Source of the DNA: Firmicutes bacterium ADurb.Bin193
Lineage (GTDB): Bacteria > Bacillota > Clostridia > Monoglobales > Firm-18
Assembly (NCBI GenBank): GCA_002070105.1
Contig: MWCQ01000007.1
Span: forward strand, 1 to 64,000
Direction: 5' to 3'
DNA length: 64,000 bases
Part shown: positions 1 to 7,874 of the stretch, piece after piece
Numbering within the stretch: the first letter of the stretch is position 1
Layout of the letters: each line of letters opens with the position of its first letter
Made by a program: the position numbers and the translations under genes
The notes under the pieces: model-generated
Database searches by the model: none
Seen by the model: only the letters and a program-made list of their open reading frames with translations
What the model was told of the DNA's origin: nothing

Positions 1-2
1 GA

Positions 3-98
3 GTTGACGCAAAGGACTTTATGGTGATAGTCACATCCATAATTACATATTTCTTTGCAAGAAAGGGCGGGGGCATTGTCTTGTTTAACAGCCTTTAA
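3..98 (+). CDS. 3' end of an unidentified gene cut by the window start
   Basis: A frame open from base 3 runs to TAA at 96-98 and encodes about 31 residues. It overlaps the start of the VapE-like gene in another frame. In VapE-type phages the gene in this position is often a primase or other replication gene, but too little remains to identify this one. It could also be chance open frame. Confidence 0.25.
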   Translation, partial: VDAKDFMVIVTSIITYFFARKGGGIVLFNSL

Positions 99-1419
99 TC
101 GGCTTTTGGCTACATACCGCAAGCAAGACAAAATAGAAGAGAATCGTTTCAAAAAAGAAGTCGCCGTTGGCAACTTAGATATACCCCTTAAAATCAGCTC
201 TAAAGGTGTTCCGGAATGTACTATTGACAATTTCTTAATGATTATGCAAAACGACCCGAATTATCAGAACATACGATTCAACGTTCTGCGTAATGCCCCG
301 GAAGTTCACACTGGTAAAACCGTAAGGCTGTGGAACGATACAGACTTAGCAAAAAGTAAACGATACATTGAAAAGAAATATAAACTACACCACGAAACAA
401 AACACGATGATGCCCTGCGTATCTTTTTTGAAAGCCGTGAATACCATCCGATACAGGAGTTAGTCGACAATCTCGAATGGGACGGCGTGGAGCGGATACC
501 GCACTTTCTTACCGAGTGGATGAAAGCGGAGGATAACGAATATACCCGCGAAGTGTCAAGGCTCATTTTTGCAGGTGGAATACATCGGCTGTACTCTCCC
601 GGTTGTAAATTCGATGATGTGCCTGTGCTTATCGGAACAAACCAAGGGGAAGGTAAGTCAACTATCGTTCGTTGGCTTGCAATACATGATGACCACTTTG
701 CAGAGGTAACCGAAATAGACGGTCAAAAAGGAGTTGAGCAGCTTGAGGGCGCGTGGATTTGTGAGATAGCGGAATTGCTTGCATTGACAAAAGCGAAAGA
801 GCAAGAGGCGGTTAAATCTTATATAACAAGGCAAAAAGACAAGTACCGTAAACCGTGGGGAAGGAACACAGACGAGTTACCCAGACGCTGTATTTTTATC
901 GGCACAACCAACAGCGAACAGTTTTTGCGCGACAAGACCGGCAACAGACGATTTTATCCCGTAAAGGTCAATTCATCCGGCTACTGGCTGTACGACCATG
1001 AGCAAGAGTGTAGAGATTATATCTTGCAATGTTGGGCGGAGGCGAAGGTAAAGTATGACCGAAACGAGATGCCGAACTATGCCGATAAGAAACTGATGGA
1101 GCAATACAAAGCCGCACAAGACGAGGCTATGGAGGATGATTGGCGGATTGGTGCAATCGAAGAATATTTAAGCCGACAGCCTGTGGGTTCGCATGTGTGC
1201 ATCAGGCAGTTAAAACATGAGGCGTTATCCCCGAACAAAGACTTTCCGCAAGACCCTACACCGAAAGAGTCGCAAGAAATCGCACAGATTATGAATAAGT
1301 TTGACGAGTGGAAGCGTATTGGGTTAAAGCGTATTCCGGGTTATGGACCACAAAGGTGCTGGGAACGAATCGAACGCAAAGATGAGTTTGTGGAAGTTGA
1401 GGACGAGCCGCCGTTTTAA
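55..1419 (+). CDS. VapE-family (virulence-associated E) replication ATPase
   Basis: A 454-residue P-loop protein of the VapE family found in phages, satellites and plasmids. It is thought to act as a replicative helicase or primase-helicase partner. Visible features are a Walker A motif GTNQGEGKST at about residues 194-203, an acidic strand GAWICEIAEL at about 232-241 that fits Walker B, and a downstream FIGTTN...DKTGNRRF segment typical of the family (sensor and arginine region). The start is uncertain. TTG at 55 has no clear SD, while TTG at 76 lies 8 nt after GAAAGGG (61-67) and may be the true start. It is the first gene of the phage-like element and is followed closely by a small zinc-ribbon-like gene. 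Confidence 0.85.
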   Translation: MQERAGALSCLTAFNRLLATYRKQDKIEENRFKKEVAVGNLDIPLKISSKGVPECTIDNFLMIMQNDPNYQNIRFNVLRNAPEVHTGKTVRLWNDTDLAKSKRYIEKKYKLHHETKHDDALRIFFESREYHPIQELVDNLEWDGVERIPHFLTEWMKAEDNEYTREVSRLIFAGGIHRLYSPGCKFDDVPVLIGTNQGEGKSTIVRWLAIHDDHFAEVTEIDGQKGVEQLEGAWICEIAELLALTKAKEQEAVKSYITRQKDKYRKPWGRNTDELPRRCIFIGTTNSEQFLRDKTGNRRFYPVKVNSSGYWLYDHEQECRDYILQCWAEAKVKYDRNEMPNYADKKLMEQYKAAQDEAMEDDWRIGAIEEYLSRQPVGSHVCIRQLKHEALSPNKDFPQDPTPKESQEIAQIMNKFDEWKRIGLKRIPGYGPQRCWERIERKDEFVEVEDEPPF

Positions 1420-1443
1420 GTCGAAGAAAGGAGGTGGTTTTGC

Positions 1444-1629
1444 ATGGTAACGAAAAGAAAGGCTAAAGAAGTTTTATTGCATATGTTTGACACCGCACAT
1501 TGTTTTTCGTGTGCCTCGAGGGAAACAAAGAAATATTGTAACGAGTGTCACGAGGAAAATATATGTTGGCTTTTATCGGAAGATTATGCCGATAGGGTGG
1601 TGGAAATGATGTTTAGGAAGGAAGATTAA
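1444..1629 (+). CDS. small cysteine-rich phage-type protein
   Basis: A 61-residue protein with a strong SD (AAAGGAGGTGG) just before its ATG, 24 nt after the VapE stop, so probably co-transcribed with it. Four or more cysteines are arranged as CxxC and CxxCxxxxxC-like pairs (CASRETKKYCNEC, then a later C), suggesting a small zinc-binding fold. I do not recognise a family. Small zinc-ribbon proteins next to replication genes are common in phages, but no function can be assigned. Confidence 0.6.
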   Translation: MVTKRKAKEVLLHMFDTAHCFSCASRETKKYCNECHEENICWLLSEDYADRVVEMMFRKED

Positions 1630-1643
1630 ATTTACATTTAATG

Positions 1644-1980
1644 GTGTAACAGGGTATAGACTTTTAAAGATTAAAATGGGTAATGTTAGCATATTTATCC
1701 AAATATTGAGCAGACGCAAACTGGAACAATATTACATAAAAGTAAATTATTGGCGTAACAGGGTAGCAAAAACCAGACCTGTTACACCCCCTGTTACAAA
1801 TCGAGTTACACCCTTTAGCCCTTATATTATCTATGTTTCTTTCTAAAGTGTAACAGGGTAACAGTAAAATAGGGTAAATCTTTTAAAACGATTTTAACAT
1901 AAACCGTTAACGGTTTTTCATAATTTTATATAATAATAGGAAATCCTGTTGCACCTGTTACACCTGTTACACCTGTCCAC
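1644..1980 (+). repeat. iteron-like repeat block in a 423-bp gene-free stretch
   Basis: The region 1630-2052 has no convincing gene. It carries three copies of a 13-mer G(T/C)GTAACAGGGTA at 1644-1656, 1753-1765 and 1848-1860. Inverted-orientation copies occur at 1778-1788, 1789-1798 and 1805-1814. A tandem run of four 9-bp units, CCTGTTGCA, CCTGTTACA, CCTGTTACA and CCTGTCCAC, spans 1945-1980. Between them lies an AT-rich tract (about 1861-1940). Repeats in both orientations plus AT-rich DNA beside a replication ATPase look like an origin with iterons. That role is inferred. Confidence 0.6.
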
Positions 1981-2052
1981 TTGAATGAAATAATTTAGCA
2001 CAGATAAAAACGAAATAAATGGAAATTATAATGCAGAAAGGAATGGTTTAAA

Positions 2053-2298
2053 ATGGCAGTTGAAATTACAAACGGCAAAAGTCAAGATTACATTAACATA
2101 TTAAAAGAGGCAGCAAGAGAAATTGAAATTCGTGCCGAGGAAATAATCGGCGATATTAACGGACAGAAAGGCATTGGTATTTTCATTAGTATACAACCGC
2201 ATGAGATTACAGAAATATCAGTAAATAAAGTATTTGTGAGCGGTTGGAAACAACAAAAAAGCGAGCAGTTTAACGATGCAGAAAGGATTGATACTTAA
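2053..2298 (+). CDS. hypothetical phage-element protein
   Basis: An 81-residue protein preceded by AGAAAGGA, followed at once by the terminase-small-subunit-like gene, whose ATG overlaps the last base of this stop codon (TAATG). I do not recognise a family and see no membrane segment or signal peptide. Translational coupling with the next gene suggests a role in the same phage module. Confidence 0.6.
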   Translation: MAVEITNGKSQDYINILKEAAREIEIRAEEIIGDINGQKGIGIFISIQPHEITEISVNKVFVSGWKQQKSEQFNDAERIDT

Positions 2299-2912
2299 TG
2301 GCGGATATTAAAAAGAAACCTACCAAAGCAAAAGAAACAGAAATCATAGATGAAGTAGTCAAAGATGTGGTTGTCCGTGGGCGTGGAGGAATAAACAACT
2401 TCGGGAACAATAAAAAGGAACTTGTAAAGACAGAAGCACAAAGAATAGTAGCAAGCGGTCTACTTCAAGAAACACTGCGAGCTTACAGGCAACCAAAAGT
2501 CAACAACGACATAGAATTAGCAGAACGCATAGACAAGTATTTTGAAATGTGTGCCAAAACAGGACAAATCCCTACTGTCGAGGAATTATGCCTTTCTACA
2601 GGTTATGCCGAATCGACTATTTGGGATTGGGAAACGGGTAGAAGGGGTGGATTTAGTAGCGACACCGCCGAGATTATTAAAAAAGCGAAGGATTTTCTCA
2701 AGACTTTTGACGCAAAATTAGTGATATCAGGGCAACTTAATTTTCTTACTTATTGTTTTAGAGCGAAGAACTATTACGGCATGGTTGAGAAAACAGAAGT
2801 GGTAGTTACACCGAACAACCCTCTGGGCGACACATCGAATCCAGAAGAATTAGCGCAGAAATACAAGACGGCGTTGCCCGAATCGTTTGTTGAGGGTGAA
2901 ATTAAGAAATAG
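2298..2912 (+). CDS. phage terminase small subunit-like DNA-packaging protein
   Basis: A 204-residue basic protein. The central part (about residues 90-120) looks like a helix-turn-helix (PTVEELCLSTGYAESTIWDW). The C-terminal phrase NYYGMVEKTEVVVTPNNPLG is typical of DNA-packaging proteins of the terminase small subunit class, which recognise phage DNA and load the large subunit. The start overlaps the upstream stop by one base. No large terminase, portal or capsid gene follows: after 2912 comes about 200 bp without a gene and then a convergent FtsK-like gene. The packaging module is therefore incomplete here, as in a decayed prophage or a satellite. Confidence 0.65.
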   Translation: MADIKKKPTKAKETEIIDEVVKDVVVRGRGGINNFGNNKKELVKTEAQRIVASGLLQETLRAYRQPKVNNDIELAERIDKYFEMCAKTGQIPTVEELCLSTGYAESTIWDWETGRRGGFSSDTAEIIKKAKDFLKTFDAKLVISGQLNFLTYCFRAKNYYGMVEKTEVVVTPNNPLGDTSNPEELAQKYKTALPESFVEGEIKK

Positions 2913-3108
2913 TATAGAGTGGCTTATTATAGGATTGAGCAGAAAGGGAAAAGAATATGTATAGGGTGCAGAAAGGGATATTTACCCACTCACGGCATGA
3001 AAAACGAACACAGGACGGACTTTTATATTAAGTTAGGGTAAACAATAGGCGCAATAAAAAACCGCTTAAAACGCAAATAAACGCTTTAAACGGTATAATT
3101 AAAAATAG

Positions 3109-3147
3109 GCAAAACGAAAGCCGAGGCGATTAACCTCGGCGTTTTGC
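3109..3147. terminator. bidirectional hairpin between terminase-like and FtsK-like genes
   Basis: The inner stem is GCCGAGG (3120-3126) with CCTCGGC (3134-3140). The outer arms are GCAAAAC (3109-3115) and GTTTTGC (3141-3147), giving a U-rich tail in both directions. It overlaps the last codons of the minus-strand FtsK-like gene. Confidence 0.6.
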
Positions 3148-3858
3148 TTTATATCTCCAGTAATCAACTACGGCATTAACATCATTATCTGATGTATAGG
3201 CACATTGTAGGCGGACCTCTTGCACTCTATCGGGCAATTTGAGCCATGCATCGCCTCGTCCGAGTAGTTGCTCCGCTCCCTTGTGTCCGAGTATCCTCAC
3301 GCTGTCCGATGTGCTTGCTGTCTGTAATGCTAACTTTGCAGGTATGTTGCCCTGTATCAATCCAGTAATTACGCTCACTACAGGCTTTTGAGTGGCAACA
3401 ATCAAATGTATTCCTGCCGCTCTGCCAAGTTGGGCGATACGGATAATGCTTTGTTCTACCGCTTTTTTACTAACTAACATCAAATCGGCTAACTCGTCAA
3501 TTACAATTACCAGCCAAGGGAATCCTGCATCTGTGCCGCTCTTGGTGCGTTTGCGTGCCATTACTTTATAATGCTTATCCATTGCATCATTTACGGCTTG
3601 CAGGGTGTTCACGGCATCGGTAGCACTCGTTATTATCGGTGTTGCAAGATGTGGCAGACCATTATACGCTGATAACTCAACTTGTTTAGGGTCAATCATT
3701 ACGAATTGTGTCATTGTGGGCGTACAGCAATATAACATACTGCATAATATTGTGTTGATGGCAACTGATTTACCGCTCCCAGTCGCCCCGGCAATAAGCA
3801 GATGCGGCATCTTGGCAAGGTTTATTATTACGGGTTGCCCTGCGTTATCCGTACCCAA
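3130..3858 (-). pseudogene. FtsK/SpoIIIE-like DNA translocase, motor part (after in-frame amber)
   Basis: Encodes the RecA-like motor of an FtsK/SpoIIIE ATPase that pumps DNA. Walker A is GATGSGKS near the start and Walker B is VIVIDELADLM. The stretch from VITGLI to LLGRGDAWL is the conserved FtsK core. There is no C-terminal gamma domain, as expected for mobile-element versions. The frame is continuous upstream with the fragment at 3910-4260 and is interrupted only by TAG at 3910-3912. The TTG at 3858 has no convincing SD, so this half is probably not a separate gene. Either the gene is dead, or reinitiation or suppression makes a partial product. Confidence 0.75.
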
Positions 3859-3909
3859 TGCGGCGGTTGTAGGTGTGCGGTTGCAGTCAAATGCTGTTGT
3901 GCTGATAAT

Positions 3910-4260
3910 CTACCGCAATGTCACAAGCTCACGGTCACGCCTTGCAACTTGCACGGCAAAGTGTGCCTTGTCTGATGGTATTATGGTACATGGTGTTTGT
4001 AGTGCCATAGATAGCCATTTAATAGCCCTGTTTAGCTTGATTGTGTCTTTTGCGTCCGATAAATTAAAATGGTATGTGGTAATCTGTGCGCCGTTAGTGT
4101 GTCCTGCCGTTGTGCTGTGTAGTCCTGCTCGCTCCAATAGCTGTGCGATATACTCAGGGTCGATTATCTCCGTTTGTGCCGTGTTGCCCTGCTCCAAAAT
4201 ATCCGGCTGTGGCGTGTACCAATATTTACGCTTAAACAATCCGCCCCACCGTCCCCGCAA
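3910..4260 (-). pseudogene. FtsK/SpoIIIE-like DNA translocase, N-terminal part (ends at in-frame TAG)
   Basis: A 116-residue N-terminal part of the same FtsK-like gene, ending RELVTLR and then TAG. After the TAG the same frame continues IISTTAFD... into the motor domain. FtsK proteins usually read LRE followed by a hydrophobic residue here, so the amber codon most simply arose by GAG to TAG, a single substitution. The region resembles the FtsK beta/linker domain (TYHFNLSDAKDTIKL...). It begins at TTG 4260 or a nearby TTG and overlaps the small membrane-protein gene at 4232-4375 in another frame. Confidence 0.7.
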
Positions 4261-4375
4261 TTAATATTAGTGTCACAATCAACGCAAGCACCCACGGCAA
4301 CATCCGCCCTTGTATTGTGCCTCTGATTATCATAAATATTTCAATTACAAGCAATATTGCAAATATTTCTTTCAT
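4232..4375 (-). CDS. small single-pass membrane protein
   Basis: A 47-residue ORF starting at ATG 4375 with a strong SD (AAGGAGGGTG, 7 nt upstream). It is almost entirely hydrophobic, with two stretches (about residues 4-18 and 28-44) separated by a short basic loop. It overlaps the start of the FtsK-like gene by about 29 bp, so the two are likely translationally coupled. No family recognised. Confidence 0.5.
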   Translation of the reverse strand: MKEIFAILLVIEIFMIIRGTIQGRMLPWVLALIVTLILIAGTVGRIV

Positions 4376-4399
4376 ATTGCACCCTCCTTAAATGGGCAA

Positions 4400-4417
4400 A
4401 GCCGGATTGCTCCGGCT
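4400..4417 (-). terminator. short hairpin after the 97-residue gene
   Basis: AGCCGGA (4400-4406) pairs with TCCGGCT (4411-4417) across a 4-nt loop, just after the stop of the gene at 4431. The U tract is weak, so termination is uncertain. Confidence 0.3.
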
Positions 4418-4430
4418 CACTCTGCGATTA

Positions 4431-4724
4431 TCAGTTATAGCGCACGAATCGCACGCCGTGAACGTCCATATTCCCCCATACTCGCGTTGTGCCGTGGTCA
4501 ATATCGCTCACGGTGAATCGCGGCTTTCCGTTTTTAAAGCTCGGCCTTTCCAGGACTTCCTCTATGGGCACATTAAATCTTAAATGCCCGAATGGTAAAC
4601 GCTCGACAAATCCATTGAAACGCCACGAATCGCTCGGGGTGACGTTGTTATATCCGTATATCTGGCCTTTTTCGTTTACCTTGTAATGGTTTCCATACGG
4701 CGTGTAAATCTCAAACGGTTTCAT
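4431..4724 (-). CDS. hypothetical element protein, 97 residues
   Basis: The frame is open from 4763, but the ATG at 4724 has the good SD (GGAAGGAATTGAG), so I start there. The product begins MKPFEIYTPYG. It is soluble, mixed charge and rich in aromatic residues. No family recognised. It belongs to a minus-strand run of small genes (4232-5773) typical of accessory genes in gut phages and integrative elements. Confidence 0.5.
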   Translation of the reverse strand: MKPFEIYTPYGNHYKVNEKGQIYGYNNVTPSDSWRFNGFVERLPFGHLRFNVPIEEVLERPSFKNGKPRFTVSDIDHGTTRVWGNMDVHGVRFVRYN

Positions 4725-4775
4725 CTCAATTCCTTCCTTTCTCCCCGCTGCCGGGGCTGTCATGCTGCTATTAAC

Positions 4776-5135
4776 TCAACACTCCGCTTTCCATCGAATA
4801 CCGTTATAATGGCATCCTTCACCATCAGTGCCGGCATAACCAATATGCTCTACTTTCTCAACGGCTCTATCAATTAAAGTTTGAAGTCTCTTTGCGCTAA
4901 GATTTTTTAGATAATCCTGAAAATATCTATCCTTGATCCACTCGTTCTTTTCACTCAATGGGCGATATGCGATGAATGAGTGTATCATTCTCATTGCACT
5001 CAGTTCATGCAAAAGATTAGCATCCTGTTTGCTGGTTGGCTTGTGATATTTACCATTTATCCATCCAACTCCCTTTTCTCTGAGCATTATTTCGGCCTGT
5101 TGAATTTCATCATCTGTTATATAGTATTTTTTCAT
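4776..5135 (-). CDS. hypothetical element protein, 119 residues
   Basis: Starts at ATG 5135 with SD GGAAGGAGCAGGA. The product is soluble, strongly helical by composition and charged, with no signal peptide or membrane segment. I do not recognise it. Same strand and tight spacing as its neighbours, so probably one transcript with the genes on both sides. Confidence 0.55.
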   Translation of the reverse strand: MKKYYITDDEIQQAEIMLREKGVGWINGKYHKPTSKQDANLLHELSAMRMIHSFIAYRPLSEKNEWIKDRYFQDYLKNLSAKRLQTLIDRAVEKVEHIGYAGTDGEGCHYNGIRWKAEC

Positions 5136-5163
5136 TTGTCCTGCTCCTTCCTGCCCTGGTGGG

Positions 5164-5412
5164 CTATTCGTCGTCTTCTTCGTTGCGGTTCATGAGTGCC
5201 TCAAAGTCCTCATAACCTAACCATTCCGCTATGGTGTCATCTTCAAACCAAAAAAAGTCATTTAATTCGGTTTCGTCCATGCCGTCCGGGAATAACTCCT
5301 CAAGATAACTTTCGATAGTTGTTAGTTCTTCGTCTGTTAGGTATTTCGCTGTATCTTTCGCCCCGCTCCAAAATTCAAAATCTGTTAAACTTTCTTCTTT
5401 ATAAATTTTCAT
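5164..5412 (-). CDS. acidic hypothetical protein of gut phage/integrative elements
   Basis: About 82 residues, very acidic. SD GAAAGGGG lies 9 nt before ATG 5412; the ATG at 5418 is too close to the SD. The phrase DFFWFEDDTIAEWLGY is one I associate with small conserved proteins of Firmicute mobile elements, but no function is known to me. The strong acidity could indicate a DNA-mimic or antirestriction-like protein, which is only a guess. Confidence 0.55.
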   Translation of the reverse strand: MKIYKEESLTDFEFWSGAKDTAKYLTDEELTTIESYLEELFPDGMDETELNDFFWFEDDTIAEWLGYEDFEALMNRNEEDDE

Positions 5413-5515
5413 ACTCATTTACCCCTTTCAATTTTGGGGCGACTGTGTTATAATAATCATGCCGCCCGCTTTGGTTTGTTCTGGTGTGGCTTGCCGCCCC
5501 GCTGCCGTTTGTATC

Positions 5516-5773
5516 TTATATAAGGAAATAGTCCTTGTTGCTGTTGAGGTTGTCCGTTTTAACCCATCCGAACCCACTACCCTTATATGCGCCCTCTATG
5601 TATTTGCAAGTATAGGTTTTGGGGTTTACTCGGGTTATCTCGAATTTATGGTTAAATTCCACGTCCTCAAAATATTGTTCTTTTGTTCCCGCTCCGTGTG
5701 AAATTTTGCTAATTTCTGTATAGGCTATAATGTCACCCTTTTTTAATCCCATATTACTTGTGAGTTTTCCCAT
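5516..5773 (-). CDS. small SH3-like hypothetical protein, first gene after the operator promoter
   Basis: The frame is open from 5848, but the SD (GGGAGGAAATGAAA) points to ATG 5773, giving 85 residues. The promoter at 5820-5848 lies inside the longer frame, which also argues for the internal start. The sequence is beta-rich (KKGDIIAYTEISK...YTCKYIEGAYKGSGFGWVKTDNL). No family recognised. It is likely the first gene of the minus-strand run down to 4232. Confidence 0.5.
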   Translation of the reverse strand: MGKLTSNMGLKKGDIIAYTEISKISHGAGTKEQYFEDVEFNHKFEITRVNPKTYTCKYIEGAYKGSGFGWVKTDNLNSNKDYFLI

Positions 5774-5819
5774 TTTCATTTCCTCCCTTATTTTATTGGT
5801 GATTTGCTTTGTTGAGTGT

Positions 5820-5871
5820 ATTATATCACTCATTAGTGTGCTTGTCAAGTCTTTTTTTCACTTTTTAGTGA
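5820..5871 (-). promoter_or_regulatory. consensus sigma-A promoter with two palindromic operators
   Basis: On the minus strand TTGACA (5848-5843), a 17-nt spacer and TATAAT (5825-5820) form a perfect consensus promoter. A palindrome of the form TCACT-N4-AGTG fills the spacer (5826-5838) and a second one, TCACTTTTTAGTGA (5858-5871), lies just upstream of the -35. Their centres are 32 bp apart, about three helical turns. This fits a dimeric repressor binding cooperatively. The regulator gene is not visible in the window. Confidence 0.7.
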
Positions 5872-5877
5872 TTTTTT

Positions 5878-7140
5878 TTAATTCCTTTTAAATTGTCCGT
5901 TTCTTTTAAGTTTTGTAACATTTGCATACTTGTTATTAAAAGTATTTTTGTCACTTTGTTTAATTAAAAGTAAGAATCCCTTATCTTCAAATTCGACTTT
6001 TAGACGATTAAATATTCCTGTATTTGCAACAAAAGTTTTTTCATCAATAGAGTTTTGGGAATTATTAAATGTTACTATATTTCTATATAGCGTTTCTTCA
6101 AATTCATTTTGTCTATTAATTTGCAAAATTTTCAACATAACAAAAGTATCTTTATAATCTTTAGATAACGTAAGTGGATCGACGTTTTTTAATGCTTCAT
6201 AAATAGAATTAACGGTTTGACATCCATTTACTATTTGTGGATTGGTAACATCAAAAGATACATTTATATTATTTCCCCGAGGCTTCGTTTCAGGTTTTGA
6301 CATTGTATCGCAAATTAATGTTATACCATTATTATAATAAAAAAAATTCTTTCTATCTTCTTTGTCCAAAAGAGTTTCATATATTTTCTTGTTAACTCCT
6401 TTGTTTCCTAGATATTCTCGAATATTCATATCAAAGATAGGATAATTTTTTTCTAAAGCATCTCTATAAATTCTAAAAATAGACGTAACAGGTGTAAAAA
6501 CATATTTTGCATCTAATACATTTTCTAGTTTATAGTCATTTGTATTAATATTTAAGATTGTACCGTTGTTAACACTTTCAATTGAAACAGTTAAATTTAC
6601 TTTGTTTTGTTTTATATCACTGTAATACTTTTTTTCAATATCATCAAGATAGTATATTTCAGCACGATATTTTGGATATTCAGTATTAAACTTTTTAATA
6701 TAGTTTTCAGCTTCTTCACAATATAAGTTATTAGTAATATATATTTGCAAATAAACTGTAAAGTCAGAGTGATTGCAATACTTATTGAAAATATTTTGCA
6801 ATTCTTCAGATCTTTTATAAGTTCCATTTTTCAGTGCATTAATTGGGCGTAAAAGAAAGTCGTTTTTAACATATTCTGATGATAATCTAGTATCGTCACT
6901 ATAATATTTGTTTTGAATTAGATAAAGATCCTTTGTATCTTCATAGAATTCATAAGCATCCACGCCCAAGTCACGATAATCAAGAATTTTCTCTTCTATT
7001 AACTCCTCATCTTCGTAAAAAAACTTGTCTAATATCCAATAATTAAAAGCCCACTCAGGTTTATCAATATTATTGATATACGGAAAGCGTCTTTGATATT
7101 CATCAATATCTTGGGATATTTGATTTCTGAAGTCGCTCAT
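5878..7140 (-). CDS. AIPR-family abortive infection protein, short C-terminus
   Basis: A 420-residue protein of the AIPR (abortive phage resistance) family. The N-terminal region has a PD-(D/E)xK-like pattern, D61 followed by LIQ76NK78, as in Mrr-type nucleases. The AIPR signature follows: NIREYLG (about 239-245), YNNGITLICD (269-278), NPQIVNGCQTV (300-310) and NNSQNSIDEKTF (359-370). Family members are usually longer (often above 550 residues). This one stops soon after the signature, directly before the operator promoter, so the C-terminal part may have been lost. Much more AT-rich than the host genes, which suggests transfer. Likely a phage-defence gene carried by the element. Confidence 0.8.
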   Translation of the reverse strand: MSDFRNQISQDIDEYQRRFPYINNIDKPEWAFNYWILDKFFYEDEELIEEKILDYRDLGVDAYEFYEDTKDLYLIQNKYYSDDTRLSSEYVKNDFLLRPINALKNGTYKRSEELQNIFNKYCNHSDFTVYLQIYITNNLYCEEAENYIKKFNTEYPKYRAEIYYLDDIEKKYYSDIKQNKVNLTVSIESVNNGTILNINTNDYKLENVLDAKYVFTPVTSIFRIYRDALEKNYPIFDMNIREYLGNKGVNKKIYETLLDKEDRKNFFYYNNGITLICDTMSKPETKPRGNNINVSFDVTNPQIVNGCQTVNSIYEALKNVDPLTLSKDYKDTFVMLKILQINRQNEFEETLYRNIVTFNNSQNSIDEKTFVANTGIFNRLKVEFEDKGFLLLIKQSDKNTFNNKYANVTKLKRNGQFKRN

Positions 7141-7280
7141 AAAAACATCCTTTCTTATATAGCTACTTTATCGCTGTATTAATGATATATATTAAAGTAT
7201 TATATAGTTAAAACGGTGTCTGTGCATCTTAATTTCTTAGTATTAAATAACAAAAAACTATCTCAATGTTATACCTAATC

Positions 7281-7574
7281 TTATGAAACATCTTCCTCAT
7301 CACTTAAATATGTATCTCTTAAATTTCCTAACAATAGATTTCCTCTAGCTTTATTGCCATTACCATCATAAATCCAAAAATCATACCCGCAGTATTGTTT
7401 TTTTAGCTTATCCTTTAAGAAACTCACATTTGCTGAGTTTTTTGTCATTTTAACACCCTTGTAATTATATGGTAAATCCACATCGCCTCTAAGATTTTTA
7501 CCGTCCTTTACAAAATCCACTTTAATTCCTTCCAATTCGTAAATGGTTTTTTCAATAAAACTAACCTTTGGCAC
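7281..7574 (-). CDS. hypothetical element protein, GTG start
   Basis: A 97-residue protein. GTG 7574 lies 8 nt after AGGAGGG, so the start is well supported. It is soluble, basic in the first half and acidic at the C-terminus. The middle (NYKGVKMTKNSANVSFLKD) suggests a small mixed fold, but I recognise no family. It lies upstream of the AIPR gene on the same strand, separated by about 140 bp, and may belong to the same accessory cargo. Confidence 0.55.
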   Translation of the reverse strand: MPKVSFIEKTIYELEGIKVDFVKDGKNLRGDVDLPYNYKGVKMTKNSANVSFLKDKLKKQYCGYDFWIYDGNGNKARGNLLLGNLRDTYLSDEEDVS

Positions 7575-7707
7575 CTATATGACCCTCCTTATATTAATCT
7601 GTTGCGTTAATATTATTTGCGTTACATTATATACTATATTTTTACAAAGTTCAAGTTTTTTCCCCAAATTTACATCAAAAAAGCTTCAACCCACAAAAAA
7701 GTGCAGT

Positions 7708-7747
7708 GTCAAGGGTATCAAGGGGACGTCAAGGGTATCAATAGGAC
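7708..7747 (+). repeat. two 20-bp tandem repeats in the 7575-7960 intergenic region
   Basis: GTCAAGGGTATCAAGGGGAC (7708-7727) is followed directly by GTCAAGGGTATCAATAGGAC (7728-7747), two mismatches apart. The rest of 7575-7960 holds no gene that I can support. It contains a minus-strand promoter at 7875-7903 and probably the right edge of the element, but I found no clear att site. Confidence 0.7.
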
Positions 7748-7874
7748 GAGGGTTTGACATTCAGGCTTTTAAAACCGATTCCCCTATTTATACCCGTTAA
7801 GTAACAATGCATAACAACGGTTCCGGTTCACGTTGCCTCATATAATAAAGTGGTATAACTCAGAACTCGACTGA

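Noticed and set aside
3910-3912. Amber recoding or pyrrolysine reading of the FtsK TAG
   Set aside because: TAG is used as a normal stop elsewhere in the element (2910-2912) and host (13266-13268), and FtsK has no need for pyrrolysine.
3605-4264. 219-residue open frame on the plus strand
   Set aside because: It is opposite the FtsK-like gene, which has clear Walker motifs, and has no SD or family features.
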